Assembly: GCA_900557455.1 (NCBI GenBank)
Contig: USSM01000012.1
Coordinates: forward strand, 1-19,035
DNA length: 19,035 nt
Direction: 5' to 3'
Source of the DNA: an uncultured Collinsella sp.
GTDB lineage: Bacteria; Actinomycetota; Coriobacteriia; Coriobacteriales; Coriobacteriaceae
Shown here: positions 1 through 6,630 of the stretch, in pieces
Layout: the number at the start of each line of letters is the position of its first letter
Numbering within the stretch: the stretch's first letter is position 1
Made by a program: the position numbers and the translations under genes
The notes under the pieces: generated by a model
The model's input: the letters and a program-made list of their open reading frames with translations, nothing else
Databases searched by the model: none
What the model was told of the DNA's origin: nothing

Positions 1-55
1 TTTGTTCAGTCCAAGTTTCGGGGCGCAGTTCACTGTCCCCTTTGTGGTGGTTTTT
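1..55 (-). repeat. Left copy of 55-bp terminal inverted repeat (element A arm)
   Basis: These bases are the exact reverse complement of 18981-19035; identity stops at base 56. The inner part carries the arm found at 18001 and 2057 (GTCCCCTTTGTGGTGG followed by T residues). The outer part is a different sequence shared only by the two window ends. Because the match runs to the very first base it may extend beyond the window. Confidence 0.9.
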
Positions 56-158
56 ATGTTGATGAGTTAACAAATAGGGCGCGCAGTGCTGGCGGCCGCT
101 GGGTACGGTTAAGATGTTTACCCGTTAGCATTATGCAAGCGAAAGGCGGGCGTCTCCC

Positions 159-608
159 ATGCAGCAGAGCGACGAGACACGTTTCGAGGACTTTGTCGGA
201 CTGATCAGCGGACTCTACAAGGAGATCCAGCGCATTAAGACATCTGAGGGCGCAAGGCTGGGCCTTAAGGGCTCCGACATCATGTGCCTGTACTATCTTG
301 AGCGCAGCAAGGACGGCCTGACTGGTGCCGACCTCGCCCGCATGGCTGGCGTGACCCGCGCTGCCGTCTCGCGCACGCTGGCGCATCTGGAGGAGGGCGG
401 CTACGTCGAAGTCGACGATTCGGGCGATGCCGCCGTTAAGTATCGCGCCCCGGTTCGCCTGACCACGTTGGGCGGCGAGAGCATGAACGAGGCCGATTGC
501 ATTATTCGTGAAGTGCTCGACACCACCGGCAAGGCCATGGGCGTGGAGCAGCGTGAGCAGATGTATGCGTCGCTGCGTACGATTCTCAACACCTTGCGCG
601 AGCTGTAG
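159..608 (+). CDS. MarR-family winged-helix transcriptional regulator
   Basis: A 149-residue protein, the normal size for MarR regulators, which bind DNA as dimers and often respond to small phenolic or lipid-like ligands. The helix-turn-helix lies at about residues 53-85 (LTGADLARMAGVTRAAVSRT), followed by the wing near 88-103 and a C-terminal dimerisation helix at 108-149. The start is the ATG at 159, with a GGCGGG ribosome-binding stretch about ten bases upstream. It lies 119 bases before degV on the same strand. MarR proteins commonly control neighbours, so degV is a possible target, but no clear operator palindrome was identified. The ligand cannot be told from sequence. Family assignment is firm, target is inference. 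Confidence 0.88.
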   Translation: MQQSDETRFEDFVGLISGLYKEIQRIKTSEGARLGLKGSDIMCLYYLERSKDGLTGADLARMAGVTRAAVSRTLAHLEEGGYVEVDDSGDAAVKYRAPVRLTTLGGESMNEADCIIREVLDTTGKAMGVEQREQMYASLRTILNTLREL

Positions 609-727
609 GGCCGCCTGGGCATTTGCTTCCCATTATCAACTGCATCGTCCCGTTTAAGCGCGTATACCGTGCCGGGGCATTGCTGTCAAAATTCCCTGCG
701 CTGGACCTGCGCAAGAAAGGATTCGCT

Positions 728-1582
728 ATGTCCGTCCGCATTATTACCGATTCCGCAAGCGATATGTCGCCGGCCGAGCACCCGGCACTGGACGTTTTGC
801 CGCTGTCCGTCTCCTTTGGCACCGATGTGTTCATGGATGGCGTCGACATCGATCACCAGCGCTTTTACGAGATGCTCGTGGAGCGCGATGAGCTGCCCAA
901 GACCGGCCAGGTCAACCCGTACGCGTTCTCGCAGGCTATCGCCGAGATTCGCGAAGCCGGCGATGAGGCTGTGATTATTACCGTGGGCGCTAAGCTGTCG
1001 GGCACCAATCAGAGCGCCCGTACCGCACTAGCCGAGGCGCCGGGCGGCGATGTGTACGTGGTTGATAGCAACAACGTCACCTTGGGTGAACGCATTCTGG
1101 TCGAGTATGCGCTGCGCTTGGTGGACGAGGGCCGTAGCGCGGCCCAGATCGCGGCGGCGGTCGAGGCCGTGCGCGACCGCGTGGTGGTTATCGGCCTGCT
1201 CGAGACGCTGGAGTACCTGGTGCGCGGCGGTCGCCTGTCTGCTGCTGCCGGCGCCGTGGGTACGCTGCTCAACGTAAAGCCCGTGGTAGCTGCCGAGGAC
1301 GGTCTGATTGTGCAGCTGGGAAAGGCGCGCGGTTCCAAGAACGGCCGCAACCTGCTGAACCAAAAGGTCGAAAAGGCGGGCGGCATCGACTTTTCCATGC
1401 CGCTGGCGCTCGGCTATACGGGCCTTTCGGATGCGGTGCTCAAGAAGTATATCGAGGACAGCGCGGCACTGTGGGCTGGCCACACCGAGGGCGAGCTGCC
1501 CGTTCACACCATCGGTGCCACCATCGGTACCCACGTAGGCCCCGGTGCCGTAGCCGTAGCCTTCTTCCAGCCCGCCAACTAA
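728..1582 (+). CDS. DegV family fatty-acid-binding protein
   Basis: A 284-residue protein matching DegV/FakB proteins, which bind a fatty acid between two alpha/beta domains. In Firmicutes they hand it to the kinase FakA for acyl-phosphate synthesis. Visible family marks are the opening VRIITDSASDMSP (residues 2-14), the GAKLSGTNQSA loop with the serine that contacts the fatty-acid carboxylate, the LEYLVRGGRLS segment, and C-terminal IGATIGTHVGPGA typical of the family. The ATG at 728 is chosen because AAGAAAGG lies 8 bases upstream and the protein then starts at the conserved first strand; an in-frame TTG at 623 would add 35 unconserved residues. No fakA is in the window. The palindrome pair at 1593-1688 begins just after the stop codon. 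Confidence 0.92.
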   Translation: MSVRIITDSASDMSPAEHPALDVLPLSVSFGTDVFMDGVDIDHQRFYEMLVERDELPKTGQVNPYAFSQAIAEIREAGDEAVIITVGAKLSGTNQSARTALAEAPGGDVYVVDSNNVTLGERILVEYALRLVDEGRSAAQIAAAVEAVRDRVVVIGLLETLEYLVRGGRLSAAAGAVGTLLNVKPVVAAEDGLIVQLGKARGSKNGRNLLNQKVEKAGGIDFSMPLALGYTGLSDAVLKKYIEDSAALWAGHTEGELPVHTIGATIGTHVGPGAVAVAFFQPAN

Positions 1583-1592
1583 CCAACCTGCC

Positions 1593-1688
1593 AACAAATG
1601 ATCCCTTGGGGACGGAGGAAAACGGATCATTCGCGGCCTCCGTGCGATCGATGATCCGTTTTCCTCCGTCCCCAAGGGATCATTTGTT
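1593..1688. repeat. Two element-B palindromes in inverted orientation (38-bp arms)
   Basis: Bases 1593-1630 are the perfect reverse complement of 1651-1688, with a 20-base spacer. Each arm is itself a small palindrome: AATGATCC (1597-1604) pairs with GGATCATT (1624-1631) around a loop containing TTGGGGACGGAGGAAAA. A third, nearly identical copy lies at 13610-13646, so this is a dispersed element. It fills the gap between degV and the MGMT-like gene and could act as a transcription barrier, but there is no U-tract typical of an intrinsic terminator. Confidence 0.9.
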
Positions 1689-1719
1689 TATGCTGTTAAT
1701 GCGGAGAAGGGAGCGAGCG

Positions 1720-2040
1720 ATGGCGTCTGAGGGCTTTTTTGAGCAGGTGTATGAGGTGGTCGAGCAGATCCCCGAGGGGATGGTCGCCACGTACGGTCAG
1801 GTGGCGCTGCTCGCCGGTCGCGCGCGAAGTGCACGCTATGTGGGGTATGCGCTGCATAGCAACCCACGCCCTGGTCAAATTCCCTGTCATCGCGTGGTGT
1901 TTGCCGACGGCCGTATCTGTGAGGGCTTTGCCTTTGGCGGTCCCGATGCTCAGCGCGAGCTCTTAATGGGGGAGGGCGTGGCGTTTACCGATTCCATGCA
2001 CGTCGACTTGGCCGCCTGTCGCTGGCCAGCTGGACTCTAA
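1720..2040 (+). CDS. Minimal MGMT-family protein (O6-alkylguanine DNA methyltransferase DNA-binding domain)
   Basis: A 106-residue protein equal to the C-terminal DNA-binding/active-site domain of O6-methylguanine-DNA methyltransferase, without the usual N-terminal domain. Seen: TYGQVALLAGRARSARYVGYAL, covering the recognition helix and the arginine finger region (R39), and the active-site motif IPCHRVV with C56. The related alkyltransferase-like (ATL) proteins, which flag lesions for excision repair, usually replace this cysteine by Trp or Ala, so this short form may keep transfer activity or may be a lesion binder. The start at 1720 is preceded by GGAGAAGGGAG at 1703-1713; an upstream in-frame ATG at 1690 overlaps the end of the repeat and is less likely. 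Family is sure, catalytic status is not. Confidence 0.88.
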   Translation: MASEGFFEQVYEVVEQIPEGMVATYGQVALLAGRARSARYVGYALHSNPRPGQIPCHRVVFADGRICEGFAFGGPDAQRELLMGEGVAFTDSMHVDLAACRWPAGL

Positions 2041-2056
2041 CAGTTCTGCCGTGGCC

Positions 2057-2097
2057 AAAACCACCACGAAGGTGCCTGTCCCCTTTGTGATGGTTTT
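2057..2097 (-). repeat. Element A palindrome (41 bp)
   Basis: This is the reverse complement of the 41-bp hairpin at 18001-18041 with a single mismatch. The arms AAAACCACCAC and TGATGGTTTT flank AAGG/CCTT pairs and a loop carrying the reverse complement of GGGGACAGG. It starts 17 bases after the MGMT-like stop codon and may serve as that gene's 3' end structure. Confidence 0.88.
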
Positions 2098-2177
2098 CCG
2101 TTGTAGGTTTACCGGGGCTAACTTATGGAGAAGGTGTGGCGGCGCATATAGAGGCTACAAAGTAAGCCACGGCGAAC

Positions 2178-2188
2178 TATATTATATT
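2178..2188 (+). promoter_or_regulatory. Possible -10 elements of the candidate small RNA
   Basis: Two overlapping TATATT hexamers (2178-2183 and 2183-2188) stand in an AT-rich patch directly upstream of the three-hairpin region. No convincing -35 hexamer is seen at the right spacing, so this is a weak call. Confidence 0.35.
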
Positions 2189-2194
2189 CAGCAA

Positions 2195-2327
2195 CGGAGC
2201 AGGCATTAGGCGATGAAAAAGCCTGCCCTGTTGAGTTTGATTCGCATTCCTCCCCTCTGTGCGATTCAACGGTGTACTTCGGGAACGGGCCCGCTGGCAA
2301 CTGACTGCCGGCGGGCCCGTTCCTGTT
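2195..2327 (+). ncRNA. Candidate small RNA with three stem-loops and C-rich loop
   Basis: Three successive hairpins are visible. Hairpin 1 pairs GCAGGC (2199-2204) with GCCTGC (2221-2226). Hairpin 2 pairs TTGATTCGCA (2237-2246) with TGCGATTCAA (2260-2269), nine of ten pairs, around the loop TTCCTCCCCTCTG. Hairpin 3 is an 18-bp stem (2282-2299 with 2306-2323, one wobble) ending in TGTTTAT, a terminator-like end. The loop of hairpin 2 is complementary to purine-rich ribosome-binding sites, as in several known Gram-positive regulatory RNAs. No convincing protein is encoded here, and the next gene (trpS) is convergent, so a riboswitch for a downstream gene is unlikely. It matches no RNA family I can name. 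Boundaries are estimates. Confidence 0.45.
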
Positions 2328-2370
2328 TATCGGGGGAGTGCGGTGGCCGGAGCCGAACCGGTCGGGCAAC

Positions 2371-2398
2371 AAAAAAGGCGGACGCCGTAGCGTCCGCC
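2371..2398 (-). terminator. Intrinsic terminator of trpS
   Basis: Read on the minus strand, GGCGGACGC (2398-2390) pairs perfectly with GCGTCCGCC (2385-2377) across a four-base loop and is followed by six T residues (2376-2371). It starts 36 bases after the trpS stop codon. Confidence 0.93.
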
Positions 2399-2433
2399 CT
2401 AAAGCAATCAAAAGCTCAAGCCAGCAGATCGGT

Positions 2434-3483
2434 CTAGTACACCATGCCCATGGCGTCCCGAACCTCGGCCAGGGTCTGCTCGGCGATCTCGTTGGCGCGA
2501 CGGTTGCCCTCGTGCAACACGTCCTTCACATAGTCCAGATCGTTCTCGTAGCGCTGGCGACGCTCGCGGATCGGCGCGAAGTACTCGTTGACGGCCTCGG
2601 TCACGTACTTCTTGAGCTGGCCGGAGCCGCTCATGCCAATCTCCTCGGCAATCTCGACCTCGGAACGGCCGGTGCAGATGGCGGCCGTCGAAAGCAGGCC
2701 GGACACGCCGGGACGGTTCTCGGGATCGAACGTGATCATGCGCTCGGAATCGGTCTGGCTCTTCTTGATGCGCTTGGCCGTCTCCTCGGCGGTCATCGAG
2801 ATGTTGATGGCGTTGCCGTAGCTCTTGCTCATCTTGCGACCGTCCAGGCCGGGCAGCAGCGGGGTCTCGGACAGCAGCGCGTCGACCTCGGGGAATACCT
2901 TGCCGTAGCGGTTATTAAAGCGGCGGGCGATGGTGCGGGTGAGCTCGATGTGCGGCAACTGGTCGCGACCGACGGGCACCACATTGCCCTTGCAGAACAG
3001 GATGTCGCAGGCCTGGTGCACCGGATAGGTGAGCAGAAGACCGGTGAGCTCGTGGCCCGAGGCCTCCATCTCGGCCTTAACCGTGGGGTTGCGCGCCAGC
3101 TCGGCCTCGGAGACCAGCGACAGGAACGGCAGCATGAGCTGGTTGGCGGCGGGCACGGCGGAGTGCGCGTAGATCATGGTCTTGTCGGGGTCGATGCCGC
3201 AGGCAAGGTAGTCCATGACCATGTTGTACACGTTGTCCTGGATGTGCTCGGTGGTGTCGCGGTCGGTGATGACCTGGTAGTCGGCGATGAGTACGTTGGT
3301 CTTGGCGCCCATGTTCTGCAGCTCCACGCGGCCCTTGAGGGTGCCAAAGTAGTGGCCCAGGTGCAGACGGCCGGTGGGGCGGTCGCCGGTAAGCATGGTG
3401 AACTTCTCGGGCGTCTTGGCCAGGCCCTCGCGAATGGCGTTGCTCTTTTGCAGCGCGACTTCGTAGCTGTTCTCGTTTGGCAT
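2434..3483 (-). CDS. trpS: Tryptophan--tRNA ligase
   Basis: A 349-residue class I aminoacyl-tRNA synthetase that activates tryptophan with ATP and loads it on tRNA-Trp in the cytoplasm. Seen: TGDRPTGRLHLGHYFG, with the HIGH-type signature at residues 41-44; GRDQLPHIELTR near 172-183; and the KMSKS loop at 217-221 (DGRKMSKSYGNAI). Length fits the family. The ATG at 3483 is preceded on the minus strand by TAGGAG at five to ten bases; the in-frame extension to 3513 adds ten unconserved residues. A TATCAT -10-like hexamer at 3520-3515 suggests its own promoter, although the WecA-type gene lies upstream on the same strand. No T-box leader was recognised in the 155-base gap. Confidence 0.97.
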   Translation of the reverse strand: MPNENSYEVALQKSNAIREGLAKTPEKFTMLTGDRPTGRLHLGHYFGTLKGRVELQNMGAKTNVLIADYQVITDRDTTEHIQDNVYNMVMDYLACGIDPDKTMIYAHSAVPAANQLMLPFLSLVSEAELARNPTVKAEMEASGHELTGLLLTYPVHQACDILFCKGNVVPVGRDQLPHIELTRTIARRFNNRYGKVFPEVDALLSETPLLPGLDGRKMSKSYGNAINISMTAEETAKRIKKSQTDSERMITFDPENRPGVSGLLSTAAICTGRSEVEIAEEIGMSGSGQLKKYVTEAVNEYFAPIRERRQRYENDLDYVKDVLHEGNRRANEIAEQTLAEVRDAMGMVY

Positions 3484-3514
3484 GATTGCTCCTAACGTAT
3501 GTTCATGGGTCAAG

Positions 3515-3520
3515 ATGATA
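3515..3520 (-). promoter_or_regulatory. Possible -10 element upstream of trpS
   Basis: The hexamer TATCAT on the minus strand lies about 32 bases before the trpS start codon, which would leave a short leader. The -35 region is not near consensus. Confidence 0.35.
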
Positions 3521-3638
3521 GCGCGTTTATTTGAGGGTCGGGGCGTAAGTAGGCGAGGGGCGGGGGAGAGGCGGCTAGCGCGATGGGTGTCGGCTGCGCT
3601 TGGCCAGCGGCACCTGGGCGCATCCTCGGCAGCTTACC

Positions 3639-4838
3639 CTAGAGCTTGTGGTGGCGCTCTTCTTTACGCTCCTCGGCTGCCTGCTCTTCCTGCTTAAAGG
3701 CGGGGTCATCGGGGGTTACCAGCTCGTCTTCGTGCGTGCGCTTGTTGTAATGGTGGCGCAGCACGGGCTCAAACAGGTGCAGGCGCTTGGCGAAGGCCGC
3801 CGAGCCAATGACGAGCACGGTAAAGATGAGCACGCGCATGGGGACCTCGACCTGATTGATGGCGGCGGCGCCGGCCGAAAGCAGTATGCACCAGGCGTAG
3901 ATGAGCAGTACGGTCTGTTTTTGGTTGTAGCCCTCTTGTATGAGGCGGTGGTGGATGTGGCCCTTGTCGGCCTGTCCAATGCTAATGTGGGCGCGCTTGC
4001 GGCGAACGATGGCACTAAACGTATCGATGATGGGCACGCCGGCCACGATGAGCGGGATGATGAGCGAGGTGAGCGCGGCGGTGCGGCTCACGTTGAGCAG
4101 CGAGATGGAACCCAGCGCAAAGCCCAGAAGTAGCGACCCCGAGTCGCCCAAGAAGATACTCGCGGGGTTGAAGTTATAGCGCAAGAAGGCGAGGCACGAG
4201 CCAAAGAGCGCGATGGAGAGCGCGGCGGCGTCGATACGGCCCGAGAGCACGGCGACCGAAAACATGGTGAACGACGCGATGCCGCAGATGCCCGTGGCCA
4301 GGCCGTCGAGGCCGTCGATAAGGTTGATGATGTTGGTGAACGCCACCAGGTAGATCACGGTAATGGGGTAGGCGAGCCAGCCGAGCATAATCTCGCCGGG
4401 GGTAAACGGGTTGACGATGACGCCGATTTTTAGGCCGCCTACGCAGGCGATGAGCGCGGCGAGGACCTGGCCGGCGAGCTTTTGCTTGGGCTTGAGCTGG
4501 AAGACGTCGTCAATCGCGCCGGTCGCAAAGATAACGGTAAAAGAAAGCGCAAGGATGGGGTAACTGATATGCAGACGGGGGTGGGGCACCAAAACGGGCG
4601 GCCAGCCCAGGTACCAGGTGCCTAGGATCTGAACAATGCAGGCGACGACGAGGCCCAAAAAGACCGCCGTGCCACCCATGCGCGGGATGGGTTTAGTGTT
4701 GATGCGGCGCTTGGAAGGATAGTCGACGGCGTCGAGCTTGATTGCCAGGCGCTTGACCAGGGGCACCGCAAGGAAGGTCGTGATAAAAGCCACGACCGCC
4801 ACGCAAAGGTACGGTATGAAGCTCGTGGAGGAAGCCAT
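3639..4838 (-). CDS. Undecaprenyl-phosphate GlcNAc/sugar-1-phosphate transferase (WecA/TagO/MraY family)
   Basis: An approximately 399-residue polytopic membrane enzyme that moves a sugar-1-phosphate, usually GlcNAc-1-P from UDP-GlcNAc, onto undecaprenyl phosphate. This is the first step of wall teichoic acid, arabinogalactan-like or O-antigen polymers. Seen: about ten hydrophobic segments; the catalytic Asp-Asp pair at 110-111 (TGAIDDVFQLKPKQKLAGQ); NLIDGLDGLA at 172-181; FLGDSGSLLLGF at 229-240; and the WecA-type HIHHRL loop at 294-299, which separates it from MraY. A charged 40-residue tail ends the protein. The start is uncertain: the ATG at 4838 puts the first membrane segment at residue 8 but has a poor ribosome-binding site; a GTG at 4886 would add 16 residues. 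The exact sugar cannot be read from sequence. tagO, wecA and rfe are family equivalents. Confidence 0.93.
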   Translation of the reverse strand: MASSTSFIPYLCVAVVAFITTFLAVPLVKRLAIKLDAVDYPSKRRINTKPIPRMGGTAVFLGLVVACIVQILGTWYLGWPPVLVPHPRLHISYPILALSFTVIFATGAIDDVFQLKPKQKLAGQVLAALIACVGGLKIGVIVNPFTPGEIMLGWLAYPITVIYLVAFTNIINLIDGLDGLATGICGIASFTMFSVAVLSGRIDAAALSIALFGSCLAFLRYNFNPASIFLGDSGSLLLGFALGSISLLNVSRTAALTSLIIPLIVAGVPIIDTFSAIVRRKRAHISIGQADKGHIHHRLIQEGYNQKQTVLLIYAWCILLSAGAAAINQVEVPMRVLIFTVLVIGSAAFAKRLHLFEPVLRHHYNKRTHEDELVTPDDPAFKQEEQAAEERKEERHHKL

Positions 4839-5045
4839 GAATCGATAAACCGCCAAGCGTCGAAGGAAAAGGTCAAATGATGCCACGCCGCAAAGGGTAT
4901 AGCTGACCCATGATACTCGACCAGGGAGGGTGTGAGGAATTGCACGGGGCGATAATCACGTGCTTACCAGATATTCGAGTGATGGTGGGGTTCTGCCTGG
5001 TGCCTTTTGGGGATCCTGGCGGGATTTGCAATGGCGATTTTCGGC
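4839..5045 (-). other. Leader region between candidate 6S RNA and WecA-type gene
   Basis: About 207 bases without a convincing gene. It presumably holds the promoter and leader of the minus-strand transferase gene, but no strong -35/-10 pair, operator or riboswitch is recognised. A CACGTG hexamer lies in the middle. Confidence 0.4.
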
Positions 5046-5216
5046 AAAAGAAAACCACCCCCCACGTTACGAAAATGAACCCACCTAAAACAGGTGGGTG
5101 CCCTCATCGACTGTTCCAGCGTCCTTAACAACGAAGGATACCTGTACTAGGTACGACTGTGTGGGCTCCCTAAATAAACGCGACGGTTCACCCAGTTGCT
5201 CCGCGGGGGGCGGAAT
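5046..5216 (-). ncRNA. ssrS: Candidate 6S RNA (structured RNA with closing stem)
   Basis: On the minus strand CCGCCCCCCGCG (5213-5202) pairs over all 12 positions, two of them G-U, with CGTGGGGGGTGG (5066-5055), and the 3' arm is followed by TTTTCTTTT. The enclosed 135 bases contain smaller hairpins, including CCCACCT/AGGTGGG (5098-5092 with 5086-5080) in the setting GGCACCCACCTG...AGGTGGGTTC near the 3' side. A rod closed by its own ends, about 170 nt long, with a large weakly paired middle and a 3'-side hairpin is the architecture of 6S RNA, which sequesters sigma-A holoenzyme. A TATGAT -10 sits seven bases before the predicted 5' end. Alternative: a cis-acting leader of the downstream transferase gene. 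Assignment is by shape and recall only. Confidence 0.55.
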
Positions 5217-5222
5217 ACCTAC

Positions 5223-5228
5223 ATCATA
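5223..5228 (-). promoter_or_regulatory. -10 element of the candidate 6S RNA
   Basis: The minus-strand hexamer TATGAT (5228-5223) predicts a start near 5216, just before the closing stem. The corresponding -35 region (CTAGAA) is poor. Confidence 0.5.
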
Positions 5229-5253
5229 AAGCGGCACTTTGTGGATTCTAGTC

Positions 5254-5282
5254 TTGACATTACAAAAATCGTGTCGGACGAT
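5254..5282 (+). promoter_or_regulatory. Possible promoter of the PflX-like gene
   Basis: A perfect -35 hexamer TTGACA (5254-5259) is followed after 17 bases by GACGAT, which keeps the critical A2 and T6 of a -10 box only. It faces away from the 6S candidate, so the two promoters would be back to back. Confidence 0.4.
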
Positions 5283-5365
5283 TACGGCGCCTTGGGCTCG
5301 AGCCGTCTGTGCGGTTGGTCCTTTTGCGTTTGAGCTGCTGAATCGTTGTTTTGGAGCATGTCTTT

Positions 5366-6304
5366 ATGCCGACGTCGTTGACCGAACTTTTTTCGCCCGC
5401 CTGCCATTTGTGTCCGCGCCGTTGCGGTGCGGCGCGCGATGAGGGCGCGCGCGGCGTATGCGGTGCCGACGACACGCTCAAGGTGGCCCGTGCCGCGCTT
5501 CATATGTGGGAGGAGCCACCTATCTCGGGCGAAGCCGGTTCGGGCACGATTTTCTTTAGCGGCTGCTCGCTCAAATGCGTCTATTGCCAGAACCACGAGA
5601 TCTCGACGGGCAATTTTGGGCTTGAGATTTCGCCCGAGCGCCTGGTCGAGATTATGCTGGAACTGCAGGACCAGGGTGCGAACAATATTAACCTGGTGAC
5701 GGCGACGCACTACGCGCATCTGCTGCCGGCTGCGATTGCCGCGGCACGGGCGCGCGGGCTGGTCATCCCAATCGTCTACAACACGAGCGGTTATGAGCGC
5801 GCGAGTGCCGTTGCGGCGCTCGGGGATCTGGTTGACGTGTGGCTCACCGACTTTAAATATGCCGATGCGGCGCTTGCGCAGTCGCTCTCTCATATAAAGG
5901 ACTACCCACGTGTGGCTGTGTCAGGCCTGGCTCAGATGGCGCGCGAGATCGAGCGCCGCGGGGGAGAGCTGGTGGACGAGGACGGGCTCATGAAGCGCGG
6001 CATCATCGTGCGCCACCTGGTGCTTCCGGGGCATGCGGACGATTCGTGTCGCGTACTGGACCTGGTGTGGCAGACGGTGGGCGACGTGCCGATCTCGGTC
6101 ATGAACCAATACACGCCCAATGCCCTCATGCGCGAACAAGGCGGCGATCTGGCGCGCGCCGTGACGCGCGAGGAGTACGAGCGGGTGCTCGACCATGCTG
6201 ACGACCTGGGCTTTACGACGATGTTCTGGCAAGAGGGCGGCGCGGTAGACGAGAGCTTCACCCCAGCGTTCGACACCACCGGTGTTCTTACCAGCGCAAA
6301 GTAG
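5366..6304 (+). CDS. PflX-like radical SAM protein
   Basis: A 312-residue radical S-adenosylmethionine protein resembling PflX and pyruvate-formate-lyase activase relatives (COG1313 type). The iron-sulphur cluster motif CX3CX2C is at C67, C71 and C74 (SGCSLKCVYCQNHEIS). An N-terminal cysteine set at C13, C16, C20 and C32 may bind a further metal or cluster. Later marks are VYNTSGYE, DVWLTDFKY and RHLVLPGH, typical of the barrel of this group. The ATG at 5366 is preceded by TTTTGGAG nine bases upstream. No pyruvate formate-lyase or other glycyl radical enzyme is adjacent, so its substrate is unknown. The palindrome at 6313-6350 lies just after the stop and may end the transcript. Confidence 0.88.
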   Translation: MPTSLTELFSPACHLCPRRCGAARDEGARGVCGADDTLKVARAALHMWEEPPISGEAGSGTIFFSGCSLKCVYCQNHEISTGNFGLEISPERLVEIMLELQDQGANNINLVTATHYAHLLPAAIAAARARGLVIPIVYNTSGYERASAVAALGDLVDVWLTDFKYADAALAQSLSHIKDYPRVAVSGLAQMAREIERRGGELVDEDGLMKRGIIVRHLVLPGHADDSCRVLDLVWQTVGDVPISVMNQYTPNALMREQGGDLARAVTREEYERVLDHADDLGFTTMFWQEGGAVDESFTPAFDTTGVLTSAK

Positions 6305-6312
6305 TGCGTTCG

Positions 6313-6350
6313 TCGATGATTTTTCTGGGACGGGGATTAAAAATCATCGA
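6313..6350. repeat. Element C palindrome
   Basis: TCGATGATTTTT (6313-6324) and its perfect complement AAAAATCATCGA (6339-6350) enclose the 14-base loop CTGGGACGGGGATT. The stem differs from elements A and B but the GGGAC core is shared. It lies 8 bases after the radical SAM gene and could also act as its terminator. Confidence 0.85.
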
Positions 6351-6413
6351 GAGGATCGTCTGTTCGAAAAGTTGTCAAAATAGCCGCGCTCCAAAAAGAC
6401 TGGTTATTGGGCG

Positions 6414-6441
6414 TTGACAGTTGGCGAGCCGTAGGTAAAAT
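6414..6441 (+). promoter_or_regulatory. Promoter of tRNA-Ala
   Basis: A perfect TTGACA (-35, 6414-6419) and TAAAAT (-10, 6436-6441) are spaced by 16 bases. The predicted transcription start near 6448 is just ahead of the tRNA. Confidence 0.85.
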
Positions 6442-6454
6442 ATCGACTTGTCCT

Positions 6455-6527
6455 GGGGACGTAGCTCAGTTGGGAGAGCGCTGCCGTCGCATGGCAGAGG
6501 CCGAGGGTTCGACTCCCTTCGTCTCCA
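6455..6527 (+). tRNA. tRNA-Ala (anticodon CGC)
   Basis: A complete 73-base cloverleaf. The acceptor GGGGACG/CGTCTCC includes the G3-U70 pair that marks alanine tRNAs. D arm GCTC/GAGC, anticodon stem CTGCC/GGCAG with loop GTCGCAT (anticodon CGC, reading GCG codons), T arm GAGGG/CCCTT with loop TTCGACT, discriminator A at 6527. The following bases are CCC, so the terminal CCA is not encoded in full. The unit has its own promoter and terminator. Genomic islands often insert at tRNA 3' ends; an atypical block starts 200 bases downstream, but no repeat of the tRNA end was found after it. Confidence 0.97.
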
Positions 6528-6542
6528 CCCTTGGATTTGATC

Positions 6543-6572
6543 AGCCGCTGACATTGTGTCGGCGGCTTTTTT
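6543..6572 (+). terminator. Intrinsic terminator of tRNA-Ala
   Basis: AGCCGCTGACA (6543-6553) pairs with TGTCGGCGGCT (6557-6567), eleven pairs with one G-U, around a three-base loop, followed by a run of T residues to 6572. Confidence 0.94.
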
Positions 6573-6630
6573 GTGTGAGTTAACCCTTTGAAGTCGCTTT
6601 ATTTGCCTTGGGCCCACGCCTGTTGTCCAG

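Noticed and set aside
1593..1688. CRISPR-like repeat pair
   Set aside because: The copies are inverted, not direct, number only two here, and no cas genes are present.
2178..2327. T-box or amino-acid riboswitch for trpS
   Set aside because: It lies on the opposite strand, past the 3' end of trpS, and lacks the T-box core and specifier features.
2213..2437. A 74-codon plus-strand frame beginning with a Met-Lys-Lys start
   Set aside because: It has no ribosome-binding site, runs through two hairpins and the trpS terminator, and shows no protein-like pattern; the RNA interpretation is better.
2338..3495. A long plus-strand reading frame opposite trpS
   Set aside because: It mirrors the codon structure of trpS on the other strand, has a biased composition rich in Gly, Val, Leu and His, and resembles no protein family; trpS has clear motifs.
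6455..6572. A duplicated tRNA 3' end (att site) downstream of the helicase block
   Set aside because: No repeat of the T-arm and acceptor sequence was found between 11387 and 11564, so an integration boundary cannot be claimed.
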